Source: Bacteroidota bacterium (GTDB taxonomy: Bacteria; Bacteroidota; Bacteroidia; Bacteroidales; JAGONC01). Taken from it: 64,000 bases of DNA. The stretch lies in NCBI GenBank assembly GCA_026391695.1, contig JAPLDP010000071.1, forward strand, positions 52,448 to 116,447, in the 5' to 3' direction. A program made the position numbers and the translations under genes. The notes beneath the pieces were generated by a model, which was given only the letters and a program-made list of their open reading frames with translations, searched no databases and had not been told where the DNA came from. Positions 19,183 through 28,232 of this stretch are shown here, in pieces; within the stretch, counting starts at the first letter, position 1, and each line of letters opens with the position of its first letter.

Positions 19183-20724
19183 ATGAAAAAGAACTATCTC
19201 AATTTCAGATTATTCGTCATTACTGTATGTCTTGGACTAATCTCTGTTTACCCGGTTTCTTCGCAGGAGGTCCAGGATTCTTCTTTACTCACCATCGACA
19301 GGATTTTTAGTTCAGCCGAATTCAGGATGGGCCGTTTTGGCCCTGCCCGTTGGATTGATAATGGAGAGGCCTATATTATTAATGAGCGATCAGCTGCCAC
19401 GCAAGGCGGTGAGGATATCGTCAAGTATATGACTATGAGCGGTGAGAAAAGCATTCTGGTGGCAGCCGCAGATATGATCCCAAAAGGAGCAGAAGGTCCT
19501 CTTGCAATCGAGGATTTTTGCTGGTCAAATGACAAACAAAAACTCCTCATATTCACCAATTCGCAAAGAGTATGGAGGCAGGATACACGCGGTGATTATT
19601 GGGTATTTGATATGAAGACAAAAGAGCTCAAACAATTAGGTAAAGGATTGCCAGAATCGTCGCTCATGTTCGCCAAGTTCTCACCCGATGACCTGAACGT
19701 CGCCTATGTCAGCAAACATAACCTGTATGTCGAGAATATCAGTGACGAGAAAATCACTCAACTGACGTTTGATGGGACAGAAACTCTCATCAATGGCACA
19801 TTTGACTGGGCGTATGAGGAGGAGTTTGATTGCCGTGATGGTTTCTCCTGGAGTCCTGATGGGAAAAAGATTGCATACTGGCAGCTCGATGCATCAAATA
19901 TCCGTAATTTTTTGATGATAAATAACACGGATTCCATCTATTCGTACGTGATTCCGGTGCAATACCCAAAAGTTGGTTATTTGCCGTCCAGTTGTCGCAT
20001 TGGTACTATTGCTGCCAGTGGTGGCCAGACGGTCTGGATGAATATACCGGGTGATGCCCGTGAGCATTATCTCCCACGTGTGATGTGGAATCCGGGTTCT
20101 GCATATATCCTTGTCCAGCAGCTCAATTACAAGCAGAATACACTGTGGCTGTGGCGGTGTGAGGCAAGTGATGGCAAAGCAACAAACATATACACCGAGA
20201 TCGATCCGGCATGGATTGATGTGGTGGATGACTGGCAATGGCTTGATGGGGGAAATGAGTTTTTCTGGAAAAGTGAAAAAGATGGCTGGCTGCATTTTTA
20301 CCGCATCACCAGCGACGGAGCAATCCAGAAAGTGATCACAGAGGGTGAATATGATGCAATCAGGATTACAGGAATTGACCAGGCAGAAAAAGAATGTTAC
20401 TTCATAGCCTCACCCGACAATCCGACACAACGTTATCTCTACCGTATCTCTATGGAAGGAAAGGGGAAAATGAAACGACTCTCACCTTCCGACAAACCGG
20501 GTACTCATAATTATGATATATCACCCGATACGAAGTACGCATTTCATACCTATTCAAATCTGAATACTCCTCCCGTAACAGAGCTTGTATCGTTGCCAGA
20601 TCACAAGGTTATCAGGGTTTTAAATGACAATGCCTCCTTTAAAAAAGCCTATGCCAGATTAAAGAAGCCCTTTGGAGAACTCTTCAGGGTGACGACGGCA
20701 GATGGCGTTCAGATGGATGGATAA
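19183..20724 (+). CDS. DPP4-type S9 peptidase, N-terminal part (split gene)
   Basis: 513 residues: signal peptide (ending VSSQE), then the DPP4 beta-propeller domain with DWAYEEEFD, whose paired Glu residues bind the substrate N-terminus. The frame stops in TAA right after ADGVQMDG, exactly where the alpha/beta-hydrolase domain should begin with a WxxKP segment. The next frame starts on the overlapping TAATG and supplies that domain. The sequence at the break is two ATGG units followed by ATAATG. One more ATGG unit would restore a continuous reading through DGWIMKPPDF. Alone this piece lacks the catalytic triad. Confidence 0.85.
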   Translation: MKKNYLNFRLFVITVCLGLISVYPVSSQEVQDSSLLTIDRIFSSAEFRMGRFGPARWIDNGEAYIINERSAATQGGEDIVKYMTMSGEKSILVAAADMIPKGAEGPLAIEDFCWSNDKQKLLIFTNSQRVWRQDTRGDYWVFDMKTKELKQLGKGLPESSLMFAKFSPDDLNVAYVSKHNLYVENISDEKITQLTFDGTETLINGTFDWAYEEEFDCRDGFSWSPDGKKIAYWQLDASNIRNFLMINNTDSIYSYVIPVQYPKVGYLPSSCRIGTIAASGGQTVWMNIPGDAREHYLPRVMWNPGSAYILVQQLNYKQNTLWLWRCEASDGKATNIYTEIDPAWIDVVDDWQWLDGGNEFFWKSEKDGWLHFYRITSDGAIQKVITEGEYDAIRITGIDQAEKECYFIASPDNPTQRYLYRISMEGKGKMKRLSPSDKPGTHNYDISPDTKYAFHTYSNLNTPPVTELVSLPDHKVIRVLNDNASFKKAYARLKKPFGELFRVTTADGVQMDG

Positions 20725-21443
20725 TGAAGCCGCCTGATTTCGATCCTGCGAAAAAATATCCTGTCCTTTTTTATGTTTATGGAGAGCCCGCAGGGCAGAC
20801 CGCTACCGATGCATGGCAGCGCAGTCTCTGGAATGTAATGCTTGTCCAGAAAGGCTACCTCATCATGACCGTCGACAACCGCGGTACACCTTGTCCGAGA
20901 GGAAGAGAATGGCGTAAATCCATCTACCAGAAGATAGGTGTTCTGAATTCACATGATCAGGCCATGGCAGCAAATGAGATACTGAAATGGGAGTTTGTTG
21001 ACCCCGACCGTATTGCTGTGTGGGGATGGAGTGGTGGTGGCTCTATGACCCTTAACCTGATGTTCCGTTATCCGGAGATTTACAAAACAGGTCTAGCCGT
21101 TGCGGCTGTTTCCGATGAACGGTATTATAACACGATATATCAGCAACGTTATATGGGATTGTTATCTGAAAATCCGGAAGTTTATACCGAAGGTTCCCCC
21201 ATAACCTATGCAAAAAACCTTCAGGGTAACCTGCTTATCGTGCATGGAACAGGTGATGACAATGTCCATTTTCAGAATGCCGAAGCCGTGGTAAATGAAC
21301 TCATCAAATACAATAAGCAGTTCACCTTCATGCCTTATCCCAACAGGACACATGGAATATATGAAGGAGAAAACACGACGAGGCATCTGTTTACATTACT
21401 GACAAACTATCTGTTGGAGCATACACTACCTGGAGGGAAATAA
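20724..21443 (+). CDS. DPP4-type S9 peptidase, catalytic C-terminal part (split gene)
   Basis: 239 residues forming the complete S9 hydrolase domain: Ser in WGWSGGGS, Asp in GTGDDNVHF, His in NRTHGIYEG. It overlaps the preceding frame by one base (TAATG). Either the two halves are made separately by coupled translation, or the gene is broken by a 4-bp (or 1-bp) indel. Without a signal peptide this half would not be exported on its own, so the split gene is likely inactive unless the frame is restored. Intact family members remove X-Pro dipeptides from peptide N-termini. Confidence 0.85.
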   Translation: MKPPDFDPAKKYPVLFYVYGEPAGQTATDAWQRSLWNVMLVQKGYLIMTVDNRGTPCPRGREWRKSIYQKIGVLNSHDQAMAANEILKWEFVDPDRIAVWGWSGGGSMTLNLMFRYPEIYKTGLAVAAVSDERYYNTIYQQRYMGLLSENPEVYTEGSPITYAKNLQGNLLIVHGTGDDNVHFQNAEAVVNELIKYNKQFTFMPYPNRTHGIYEGENTTRHLFTLLTNYLLEHTLPGGK

Positions 21444-21521
21444 GGGTATTTAACCTGGAAGAGCCATCTCTCAGCAGTTGTTATCAACTGTCGCCTGTTC
21501 AATAATTTCAGAATTATCCTG

Positions 21522-21551
21522 TTGCATCCTCTCTGGCTTTGTCTAAATTTG
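21522..21551 (+). promoter_or_regulatory. Bacteroidota-type promoter for phoH
   Basis: TTG at 21522-21524, 19 bp spacer, TAAATTTG at 21544-21551: a good match to the -33/-7 consensus. The start site would be near 21558, so the ATG at 21593 has a ~35-nt leader. The alternative start at 21566 would be only ~8 nt from the mRNA end. Confidence 0.65.
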
Positions 21552-21592
21552 TTGCCAGCACGTGATTGAACCATTCCTTAACGCATATAATT

Positions 21593-22930
21593 ATGCCTCT
21601 TAAGAAGCCGAAGGAGAAGAAGATCTTTGTCATTGATACTTCCGTTATTTTATATAACCACAATGCCATCCACAGTTTCCAGGATAATGATATAGCCATT
21701 CCGATTACCGTTCTTGAAGAACTGGATAACTTTAAAAAGGGGAACGAAATAAAAAATTTTGAGGCACGCGAGTTCATCCGCATTATGGATAAGCTTTCCG
21801 GGAAAGGCACTCTGCGCAACTGGATCCCATTAGGTTCCCCCAAAATGGGAAAGGTGAAAGTGGTTATGTATGAAACCTTTGATCCTGACGCCCGTCAGAT
21901 TTTTGGTGAGAACAAACCTGATCACCGCATTCTGAATGCTGCCATGGTCATGGCTAAAGAGTACCCTAACCGGAAGGTGATCCTCGTCACAAAGGACATC
22001 AACCTGCGCTTAAAGGCTAAGTCCCTCAGCATTTCTGCCGAAGATTATGAAACCGGCAAAATTAAAAATGTCGAAGAATTATATACCGGTAAAACGGTTC
22101 TTGAAAACCTTGGTTCAAATATTATTGATCTTCTTTATCAGCAAGGATATTGCACTCCTGAAGACCTCAATCTGAGGAATCCGATTCCGAACCATTATTT
22201 CATTCTTAAAAACACAAAAAATTCCGCCCTTGGCTATTTCAATCCAATCACCAATCATATTGAACGTCTTGAGAAACGGCCCGCTTATCGTATCTCGCCG
22301 CGTAATGCCGAACAGGTCTTCGCGATCCATGCTGCAATGAATCCGGAAGTGAAACTGGTCACCCTTCAGGGTGTGGCAGGTACAGGCAAAACGCTTATTG
22401 CTCTTGCTGCTGCCCTTGAACAAAAGAGAAACTTCAAGCAAATCTACCTGGCACGGCCAATTGTCCCGCTTAGCAACAAGGATATCGGCTATCTGCCCGG
22501 CGATATTAAATCCAAACTGAATCCTTACATGGAGCCGCTTTTTGATAACCTGAAGTTCATCCAGAACCAATATAGCGAGAAGGACAAGGAATATAAAAAT
22601 ATCAATGATAACATACAAAATGAAAAACTGGTAATCACACCATTGGCTTATATCCGTGGAAGAAGTATCTCCAATGTATATTTCATTGTCGATGAAGCCC
22701 AGAATCTTACACCCCATGAAGTGAAGACCATCATTACAAGAGCCGGTGAGAATACCAAAATCATCTTCACCGGTGATGTTTACCAGATCGACACCCCTTA
22801 CCTCGATTCCCAAAGTAACGGCCTTTCTTATCTTATCGACAAGATCAAGCATCATCCGATTTATGCCCATGTGAGGCTGGAAAAAGGTGAAAGATCCGAG
22901 CTGGCTAACCTGGCGAGTGAATTGCTTTAA
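21593..22930 (+). CDS. phoH: PIN-PhoH family ATPase/RNase
   Basis: 445 residues from the ATG at 21593 (MPLKKPKEKK). A nine-residue extension to 21566 is possible but less likely given the promoter. The PIN nuclease domain occupies about residues 10-150 (VIDTSVIL, PITVLEELD with conserved acidic residues). The PhoH ATPase domain follows, with Walker A GVAGTGKT at residues 260-267, ARPIVPLSNKDIGYLPGD, and Walker B FIVDEAQN. Such fusions (PhoH2/YlaK type) are RNA helicase-nucleases linked to RNA turnover and stress. A single-gene transcription unit. Confidence 0.92.
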   Translation: MPLKKPKEKKIFVIDTSVILYNHNAIHSFQDNDIAIPITVLEELDNFKKGNEIKNFEAREFIRIMDKLSGKGTLRNWIPLGSPKMGKVKVVMYETFDPDARQIFGENKPDHRILNAAMVMAKEYPNRKVILVTKDINLRLKAKSLSISAEDYETGKIKNVEELYTGKTVLENLGSNIIDLLYQQGYCTPEDLNLRNPIPNHYFILKNTKNSALGYFNPITNHIERLEKRPAYRISPRNAEQVFAIHAAMNPEVKLVTLQGVAGTGKTLIALAAALEQKRNFKQIYLARPIVPLSNKDIGYLPGDIKSKLNPYMEPLFDNLKFIQNQYSEKDKEYKNINDNIQNEKLVITPLAYIRGRSISNVYFIVDEAQNLTPHEVKTIITRAGENTKIIFTGDVYQIDTPYLDSQSNGLSYLIDKIKHHPIYAHVRLEKGERSELANLASELL

Positions 22931-22966
22931 GATTCCATGGATTTCATAAATTCCAGGGATGGTATG

Positions 22967-23965
22967 TCACTCCTCGTAAATGACTTTCAATAGTGTTTGC
23001 CCGACAACTGTAAGTGTATACTTATCTATGACGTTGATATCATCGTGAGTTGTATGCCACTGCTCAAAGAAACTTCCATTTGAGGATGCAGTGTCAAGAT
23101 GAATGATATCGATGGTAGGTATCCGGAGGTTTTTATTTATGAAATAGTGATCATCATTAATTGTGGCGCCTTCTTCCATCGGGAAATCATTCTGGAATCC
23201 GAGGTCTTGAGCTTTTCCCCATACTTTTTTAAGGATATCTGGTGCATAATCGACAGAGTATCCTTCCATTGGGAAACGGGCATTGGCAGCACCAACCATA
23301 TCGAGTAAAATACCAAACCTGGCATGATACCCTGTTTTATGTGGATTTAGTGACCAATACTGCGCACCTAATGCCCAGGCTTCATTATCGCCTGCATTGC
23401 TCTCCTGGTCAGGGGGGCCATAATCTTCAGCGTCAAGAAGAAGTATATCAACCCCGATGCGGGGTTTGGCGATGCTCATTTGGCGCGCTATTTCAACAAG
23501 TACGCCAACACCACTGCCGCCATCATTGGCAGCAGGTACCGGCAAACGCTGTTTGCCAGGGTCAGGATCATGATCGCTCCATGGCCGAGAGTCCCAGTGT
23601 GCTGCCAGGAGTATCCGGCCCTGTGAATCTGGATTAAACGAAGCAATGATGTTTTTTATATTCAGTTCTTTGCCATTAAAGGTGCGGACTTTACCAGTTT
23701 GAATAATTACCTCCGGAGTAAACGATTTCAACTGTCTGACCAGAAATGCTGCACATTGCTCGTGAGATGGAGTACCGGGAACACGGGGACCAAACGACAG
23801 TTGCTGTTTGATATATTCAAAGGCCGAATCCGCATTAAATACCGGTACAATGACCTCAATTTTTGGCTTTTCGACAGGTTTTACAGGTTTTTTCCTTTTA
23901 CATCCTTCTGATAGAAAAATGAAAAATATGCATATAATAACAACTGCCGGGAAGAAACATCTCAT
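22967..23965 (-). CDS. M28 peptidase / glutaminyl-cyclase-like lipoprotein
   Basis: 332 residues. The N-terminal signal ends in a lipobox (SEGC, Cys about residue 22). The M28 zinc-enzyme core shows LLAAHWDSRPWSDHDP, then PAANDGGSGVGVLVEIAR, LLLDAEDYGP with the catalytic acid, and IDIIH near the end. The AHWDSRPW and PAANDGGSG wording is that of the glutaminyl-peptide cyclotransferase branch of M28 rather than of aminopeptidases. Predicted reaction: formation of N-terminal pyroglutamate on exported proteins, which fits the frequent Gln after Bacteroidota signal peptides. Aminopeptidase activity is the alternative. Confidence 0.85.
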   Translation of the reverse strand: MRCFFPAVVIICIFFIFLSEGCKRKKPVKPVEKPKIEVIVPVFNADSAFEYIKQQLSFGPRVPGTPSHEQCAAFLVRQLKSFTPEVIIQTGKVRTFNGKELNIKNIIASFNPDSQGRILLAAHWDSRPWSDHDPDPGKQRLPVPAANDGGSGVGVLVEIARQMSIAKPRIGVDILLLDAEDYGPPDQESNAGDNEAWALGAQYWSLNPHKTGYHARFGILLDMVGAANARFPMEGYSVDYAPDILKKVWGKAQDLGFQNDFPMEEGATINDDHYFINKNLRIPTIDIIHLDTASSNGSFFEQWHTTHDDINVIDKYTLTVVGQTLLKVIYEE

Positions 23966-24078
23966 AAAATTTGTATTTAATGATTAAAACAGACCGGAAG
24001 GATGACCAAATTCATTTGTTTCTGAGCGTCCATCATCGGTCAGTTATTGATGACTGGTCATTGATATCAGATTATTGA

Positions 24079-25434
24079 TTAAAATGTCATTGTAAACACT
24101 GTGCCTTCTTTTGGTTTTGACCGCACCGTGATTGTTCCCTTATGAAGATGCATGATCTGCCTTGACAGGCTGAGACCTATGCCCGAGCCTTCCTTTTTTG
24201 AAGTGAAAAAAGGCATAAAAATTTTTTCCAGCAAGTCAGGTTTTATACCTTGTCCATTATCGGTCAACTCAATAATGACTCTTCCATTTGGATTGGTATC
24301 GGCTCTGACAGAGATGTGGGGATTTTGAACACCTTTCACTGCATCAATGGCATTAAGCATAAGATTTATCAGAACCTGGTCGATGAGATCAGGATCTGCT
24401 GTCATCATAAGATTTTCGGGATTGACCTGATGACTGCATGTAATCTGCATCTGTTCCAGTTTTGTATTTAACAACAGCTCGCAGCGATCGAAGAGCTCTC
24501 TGACCGGGAAATGGCGGAAGTTTGGTTTGGGAATACGTGTCAGGTTGCGGAAAATCTCCATAAAATTCAGCAGGCCACGACTTCTGCCCTGGATGGTCTT
24601 GAGTGCACTCAGCACCGACTCCACATCCTCTCCATCAAGTGTTTTGAGCCTTGCCTGCTCGTTTTCCTTATCTACCAGCATATCAATGATAGTTGAAGCC
24701 AATGAAGAAATGGGAGTGATTGAGTTCATGATCTCATGGGTGAGAACCCGGATGAGATTCTGCCACGATTCAATTTCTTTTTCCTCAAGTTCTGAAGTGA
24801 TGTTTTGCAATGAAACGAGAATAAAGTCGTCGCCACGCATTCGAAATTCTGTAGCATACACCGACACCTGGAGTAATTGCCCCTCAATAATGACTTTAAG
24901 AAGCTGTTTGTCACCCGATCGCATTGAAGATAACACATCAGGCAATTCATCCGTAATTGACTTGAGTTCGTCAATGGTTTTAAGATTGCTGATCTTTAAA
25001 AGTTTTTTTACCGCATTATTTATGATGTCTACTTTTCCGTCCTTTTTAAACGCAATAATGCCTATGCTCACATGCTGGACAACAGTCTGGAGGTAGTTGA
25101 AATGCTCCTCTTTTTCAGCCCGTGTAATCTTAAACTCCTTGATGACATCATTAAGGGCTTTGTTCAGACTTTCGAAGCTTCTTCCCAGTCCTGTGTTAGA
25201 AAAAGAGCTTGAAAAATCAGAATGTCTGATGCTTTCAAGAAAATGGGTGATTTTGGTATTTGTTTTTTCGACGAACCGGATAAGGTCGGTAACCAGGTAA
25301 ATAATGATGGCTCCCATGATAATGCTGGTCACGATATGCCTTGCATTGAAAATAAGAAAAGCCAGCAAAATGATGGACAAGACAAGCAGTGCCACCCTGA
25401 GAATTACCTGAAACCGGAAGTTTCTATAAACCAT
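24079..25434 (-). CDS. NtrY-type sensor histidine kinase
   Basis: 451 residues from the ATG at 25434; the upstream GTG at 25464 would add ten residues. Two membrane helices near the N-terminus, then a PAS-like domain (about 110-220), a HisKA domain with the phospho-acceptor His in VLTHEIMNSITP, and an ATPase domain with N-box NLMLNAIDAV, DNGQGI and GSGIGLSLSRQI. It overlaps the 3' end of the NtrC-type regulator gene by 11 bp, so the two are co-translated as a two-component system. The divergent ABC exporter operon is a likely target (inference). Confidence 0.9.
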   Translation of the reverse strand: MVYRNFRFQVILRVALLVLSIILLAFLIFNARHIVTSIIMGAIIIYLVTDLIRFVEKTNTKITHFLESIRHSDFSSSFSNTGLGRSFESLNKALNDVIKEFKITRAEKEEHFNYLQTVVQHVSIGIIAFKKDGKVDIINNAVKKLLKISNLKTIDELKSITDELPDVLSSMRSGDKQLLKVIIEGQLLQVSVYATEFRMRGDDFILVSLQNITSELEEKEIESWQNLIRVLTHEIMNSITPISSLASTIIDMLVDKENEQARLKTLDGEDVESVLSALKTIQGRSRGLLNFMEIFRNLTRIPKPNFRHFPVRELFDRCELLLNTKLEQMQITCSHQVNPENLMMTADPDLIDQVLINLMLNAIDAVKGVQNPHISVRADTNPNGRVIIELTDNGQGIKPDLLEKIFMPFFTSKKEGSGIGLSLSRQIMHLHKGTITVRSKPKEGTVFTMTF

Positions 25435-26803
25435 ATTTTTCAATTCTTCTGTAAAGTGAAGCACGCGTCAGTCCAAGTTCTTTGGCCGCTTTACTGATAT
25501 TACCTCCATGCTTGTCAATGACTTTCCGGATAAGCATTTTCTCTGTATCTTCCAGATTGGTGGTATGAGTCAAAATCACACTATTGTCTGCTTCATCCAT
25601 CTGTGACAGGAAAAAATCATGTGGCTGAAGGATATTTGATTCACTCATGATCACTGCTCGTTCAACCGCATGCTGAATTTCCCGGATATTCCCTGGCCAG
25701 TTGTGCTTCTCCAATCTTTTCAATGTGTTGGGCCCGAGCCTTTTGAGCGGCATCTTATATTTTTTGCAGTAGATTTCCAGGAAATGATCGACCAGAAGGG
25801 CAATATCCTCAATACGGTCTCTCAGAGGAGGTACCTGTAATTCAACAGTATTGATGCGGTATAGCAGATCCTGGCGGAATTTACCCTCGTTCACCATCTG
25901 ATAAAGGGGCATATTGGTGGCACAGATTAACCTGACATCAACAGGTATGTCTTTATTTGTACCCAGACGGACAACGGTCCGGTTTTGGATCACGCTGAGG
26001 AGCTTTGACTGAAGAGGAAAATTCAGGTTGCCGATCTCATCCAGAAAAATCGTACCCTTATTTGCTGCTTCAAACCTCCCGGCACGGTCTTCCTTGGCAT
26101 CAGTAAACGCTCCTTTTTTAAACCCGAATAGTTCACTTTCGAACAACGTTTCTGTGATAGCACCCAGGTCAACACTGATAAAAACTTCATCTTTTCTGTT
26201 GGAAGATTTATGTATTGCCCTGGCAATAAGCTCTTTACCTGTACCGTTTTCTCCCAGGATAAGAATATTGGCTTCTGTCTTTGCAACTTTTTCTACCACC
26301 GTCATCACTTTCTGCATGGCTAAAGATTGCCCGATTAAAGTACCGAATGCCTGATCCTGTGATGCTATCAGGACTTTTTGCCTTGATCGCAAATCCTCAA
26401 GTTCTTTTTTGGATTCCCTTACCTGCAGGTTTGCTGTAATGGTGGCAAGAAGTTTCTTATTATCCCATGGCTTCAGAATGAAATTCGTTGCCCCTTCTTT
26501 AATACCCTGAACAGCCAGTTCTATATCCCCATAACCTGTGATAAAAATCACCACAGCCATGGGATCGATCTCAATGATCGTGCTCAGCCAGTAAAAGCCT
26601 TCCTTTCCACTGGTAGCATCTCGTGAGAAATTCATATCAAGCAAAATGACATCATAATTCTCACTTTTTAAAAGTAAAGGAATATTCTCCGGATTTTTTT
26701 CGGTATGTACGATACTGAAATGTTGTTTAAGAAAAAGCCTCGCAGCTAACAATATATCTTCATCATCATCAACAATGAGAATCTTGGCTTCTAGTTTATC
26801 CAT
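25424..26803 (-). CDS. NtrC-type sigma-54 response regulator
   Basis: 459 residues: receiver domain (1-125) with DDDED and the phospho-acceptor in ILLDMNFS; sigma-54 AAA+ domain with Walker A GENGTGKE, GAFTDA in the place of GAFTGA, and FLDEIGNL; Fis-type helix-turn-helix at the end (NISKAAKELGLTRASLYRRI). The altered GAFT loop may affect contact with sigma-54. It is co-transcribed with the kinase gene that follows it and faces away from the exporter operon, with 176 bp between the two starts. That gap is where its binding sites would be expected. Confidence 0.92.
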   Translation of the reverse strand: MDKLEAKILIVDDDEDILLAARLFLKQHFSIVHTEKNPENIPLLLKSENYDVILLDMNFSRDATSGKEGFYWLSTIIEIDPMAVVIFITGYGDIELAVQGIKEGATNFILKPWDNKKLLATITANLQVRESKKELEDLRSRQKVLIASQDQAFGTLIGQSLAMQKVMTVVEKVAKTEANILILGENGTGKELIARAIHKSSNRKDEVFISVDLGAITETLFESELFGFKKGAFTDAKEDRAGRFEAANKGTIFLDEIGNLNFPLQSKLLSVIQNRTVVRLGTNKDIPVDVRLICATNMPLYQMVNEGKFRQDLLYRINTVELQVPPLRDRIEDIALLVDHFLEIYCKKYKMPLKRLGPNTLKRLEKHNWPGNIREIQHAVERAVIMSESNILQPHDFFLSQMDEADNSVILTHTTNLEDTEKMLIRKVIDKHGGNISKAAKELGLTRASLYRRIEKYGL

Positions 26804-26979
26804 AACGTTGTAAATAGAACTGCTAATTTAATAAAATTGTTCATATTTGTACAATACGATGAACGAAATTGAACAGGGTTTATTACTAATCCAGTGCGAT
26901 ATAGGCTTAATATAAAGATGATCAGCACAATAGAAAAAATGGCATAGTATTAGCCACCAACGCTAAAAATGTTTGATGG

Positions 26980-28230
26980 ATGGATAGGCCAATTGAAAAA
27001 AAGCGATGGACGCCCCAAAGAATAATTCTCATCATTGGGGCGTTGGCATTTATATATTTACTTCTGTACCTGATTGTTCTCCGGGATAAACGGAGCCGCC
27101 TGTATGTTTCGGCTAACCAGTTGGCTGTTGTTACCGTTGTCGAAGATAAATTCCAGGAATTCATTCCCATTGATGGTGTGGTTTTGCCCAAAACTACAAT
27201 CTTTATTGATGCAGTCCAGGGTGGGGTGGTTGAAAAGATATTTGTCGAAGATGGAGCCCTTGTTAAGAAGAATGATCCAATACTTAAGTTGTCCAATACC
27301 AGCCTTGAATTAAGTTATATGGACCAGGAAACCCGCATATATGATGCCATTAACAATCTACAAAACAGCAAGATAAACCTTGAGGAAAATAAATACTACC
27401 GCCAGAAGGAAATAGTTCAGCTGGAATATGAAATAGACCGGACAAAGAAAGACTTTCAACGGAAGGATGAATTGTATTTAGATAGTCTGATATCCCCCAA
27501 GGAATTCGAGGACGCAAAAAGAGATTTTGAGTTTAACCTTAAACAGCTTGAAATATCCCTTCGCCTGAAGATTCTTGATTCCATTGCCAATGCATCAAGA
27601 GCTAAACAAATCGACATGTCTGTTGAAAGGATGCATAACAACCTCCTGTTATTGAATGACAGTAAAGAAAACCTTACAATTAAGACACCTGCCAATGGCA
27701 AACTATCGTCCTTCAATGTGGAGATTGGACAAACTAAATCACCGGGTGAGCATCTGGGTCAGATTGATATGCTGGACGGCTATAAACTGCAGGCAAACAT
27801 TGATGAGCGTTATGTTTCCAGAGTTCATGCCAGTCAGGGGGCTGAATGCGATGTGGATGGTAAAACCTACAGCCTGTATGTCAATAAAATCTATACTAAT
27901 ATTAGCCAGGGTTCATTTATGGTAGACATGTTTTTTACAGATGCTTACCCGCAAAGTATTAAAAGAGGGCAGACACTTCAGCTGCGACTAGCATTCAGCA
28001 GACCAACAGATGCTATCATCATTAAAAGAGGTGGATTTTTTCAGGAAACAGGTGGCAACTGGATCTATGTTGTCGATCCATCTGAGAAATTTGCTGTAAA
28101 ACGGGCTATCAAACTCGGTAATCAAAATGCTTATTTTTATGAAGTCCTCGATGGTCTTCGACCAGGCGAGAAGGTTATCGTTTCGTCATATGATGGATTC
28201 GGAAATAAAGAGAAACTGATTTTCAAATAA
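26980..28230 (+). CDS. Membrane-fusion/periplasmic adaptor of ABC exporter (HlyD/MacA type)
   Basis: 416 residues. One N-terminal membrane helix (about 17-38), then a biotinyl-lipoyl-like half (IFVEDGALVKKNDPILKLSN), a long coiled coil (about 110-220), the second lipoyl half (TIKTPANGKLSSFNVEIGQ) and the beta-barrel/MP domains (about 235-410). It is the first gene of a four-gene run; the next start lies 2 bp after its stop. It links the inner-membrane ABC transporter to an outer-membrane channel, by analogy with MacA. Confidence 0.9.
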   Translation: MDRPIEKKRWTPQRIILIIGALAFIYLLLYLIVLRDKRSRLYVSANQLAVVTVVEDKFQEFIPIDGVVLPKTTIFIDAVQGGVVEKIFVEDGALVKKNDPILKLSNTSLELSYMDQETRIYDAINNLQNSKINLEENKYYRQKEIVQLEYEIDRTKKDFQRKDELYLDSLISPKEFEDAKRDFEFNLKQLEISLRLKILDSIANASRAKQIDMSVERMHNNLLLLNDSKENLTIKTPANGKLSSFNVEIGQTKSPGEHLGQIDMLDGYKLQANIDERYVSRVHASQGAECDVDGKTYSLYVNKIYTNISQGSFMVDMFFTDAYPQSIKRGQTLQLRLAFSRPTDAIIIKRGGFFQETGGNWIYVVDPSEKFAVKRAIKLGNQNAYFYEVLDGLRPGEKVIVSSYDGFGNKEKLIFK

Positions 28231-28232
28231 GA

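Noticed and set aside
22115..22870. 251-codon open frame antisense to phoH
   Set aside because: It lies wholly inside a well-supported PIN-PhoH gene on the other strand and has no start signal or recognisable domain.
24527..25096. 189-codon frame opposite the histidine kinase
   Set aside because: Antisense shadow with low-complexity Ser/Arg/Met composition.
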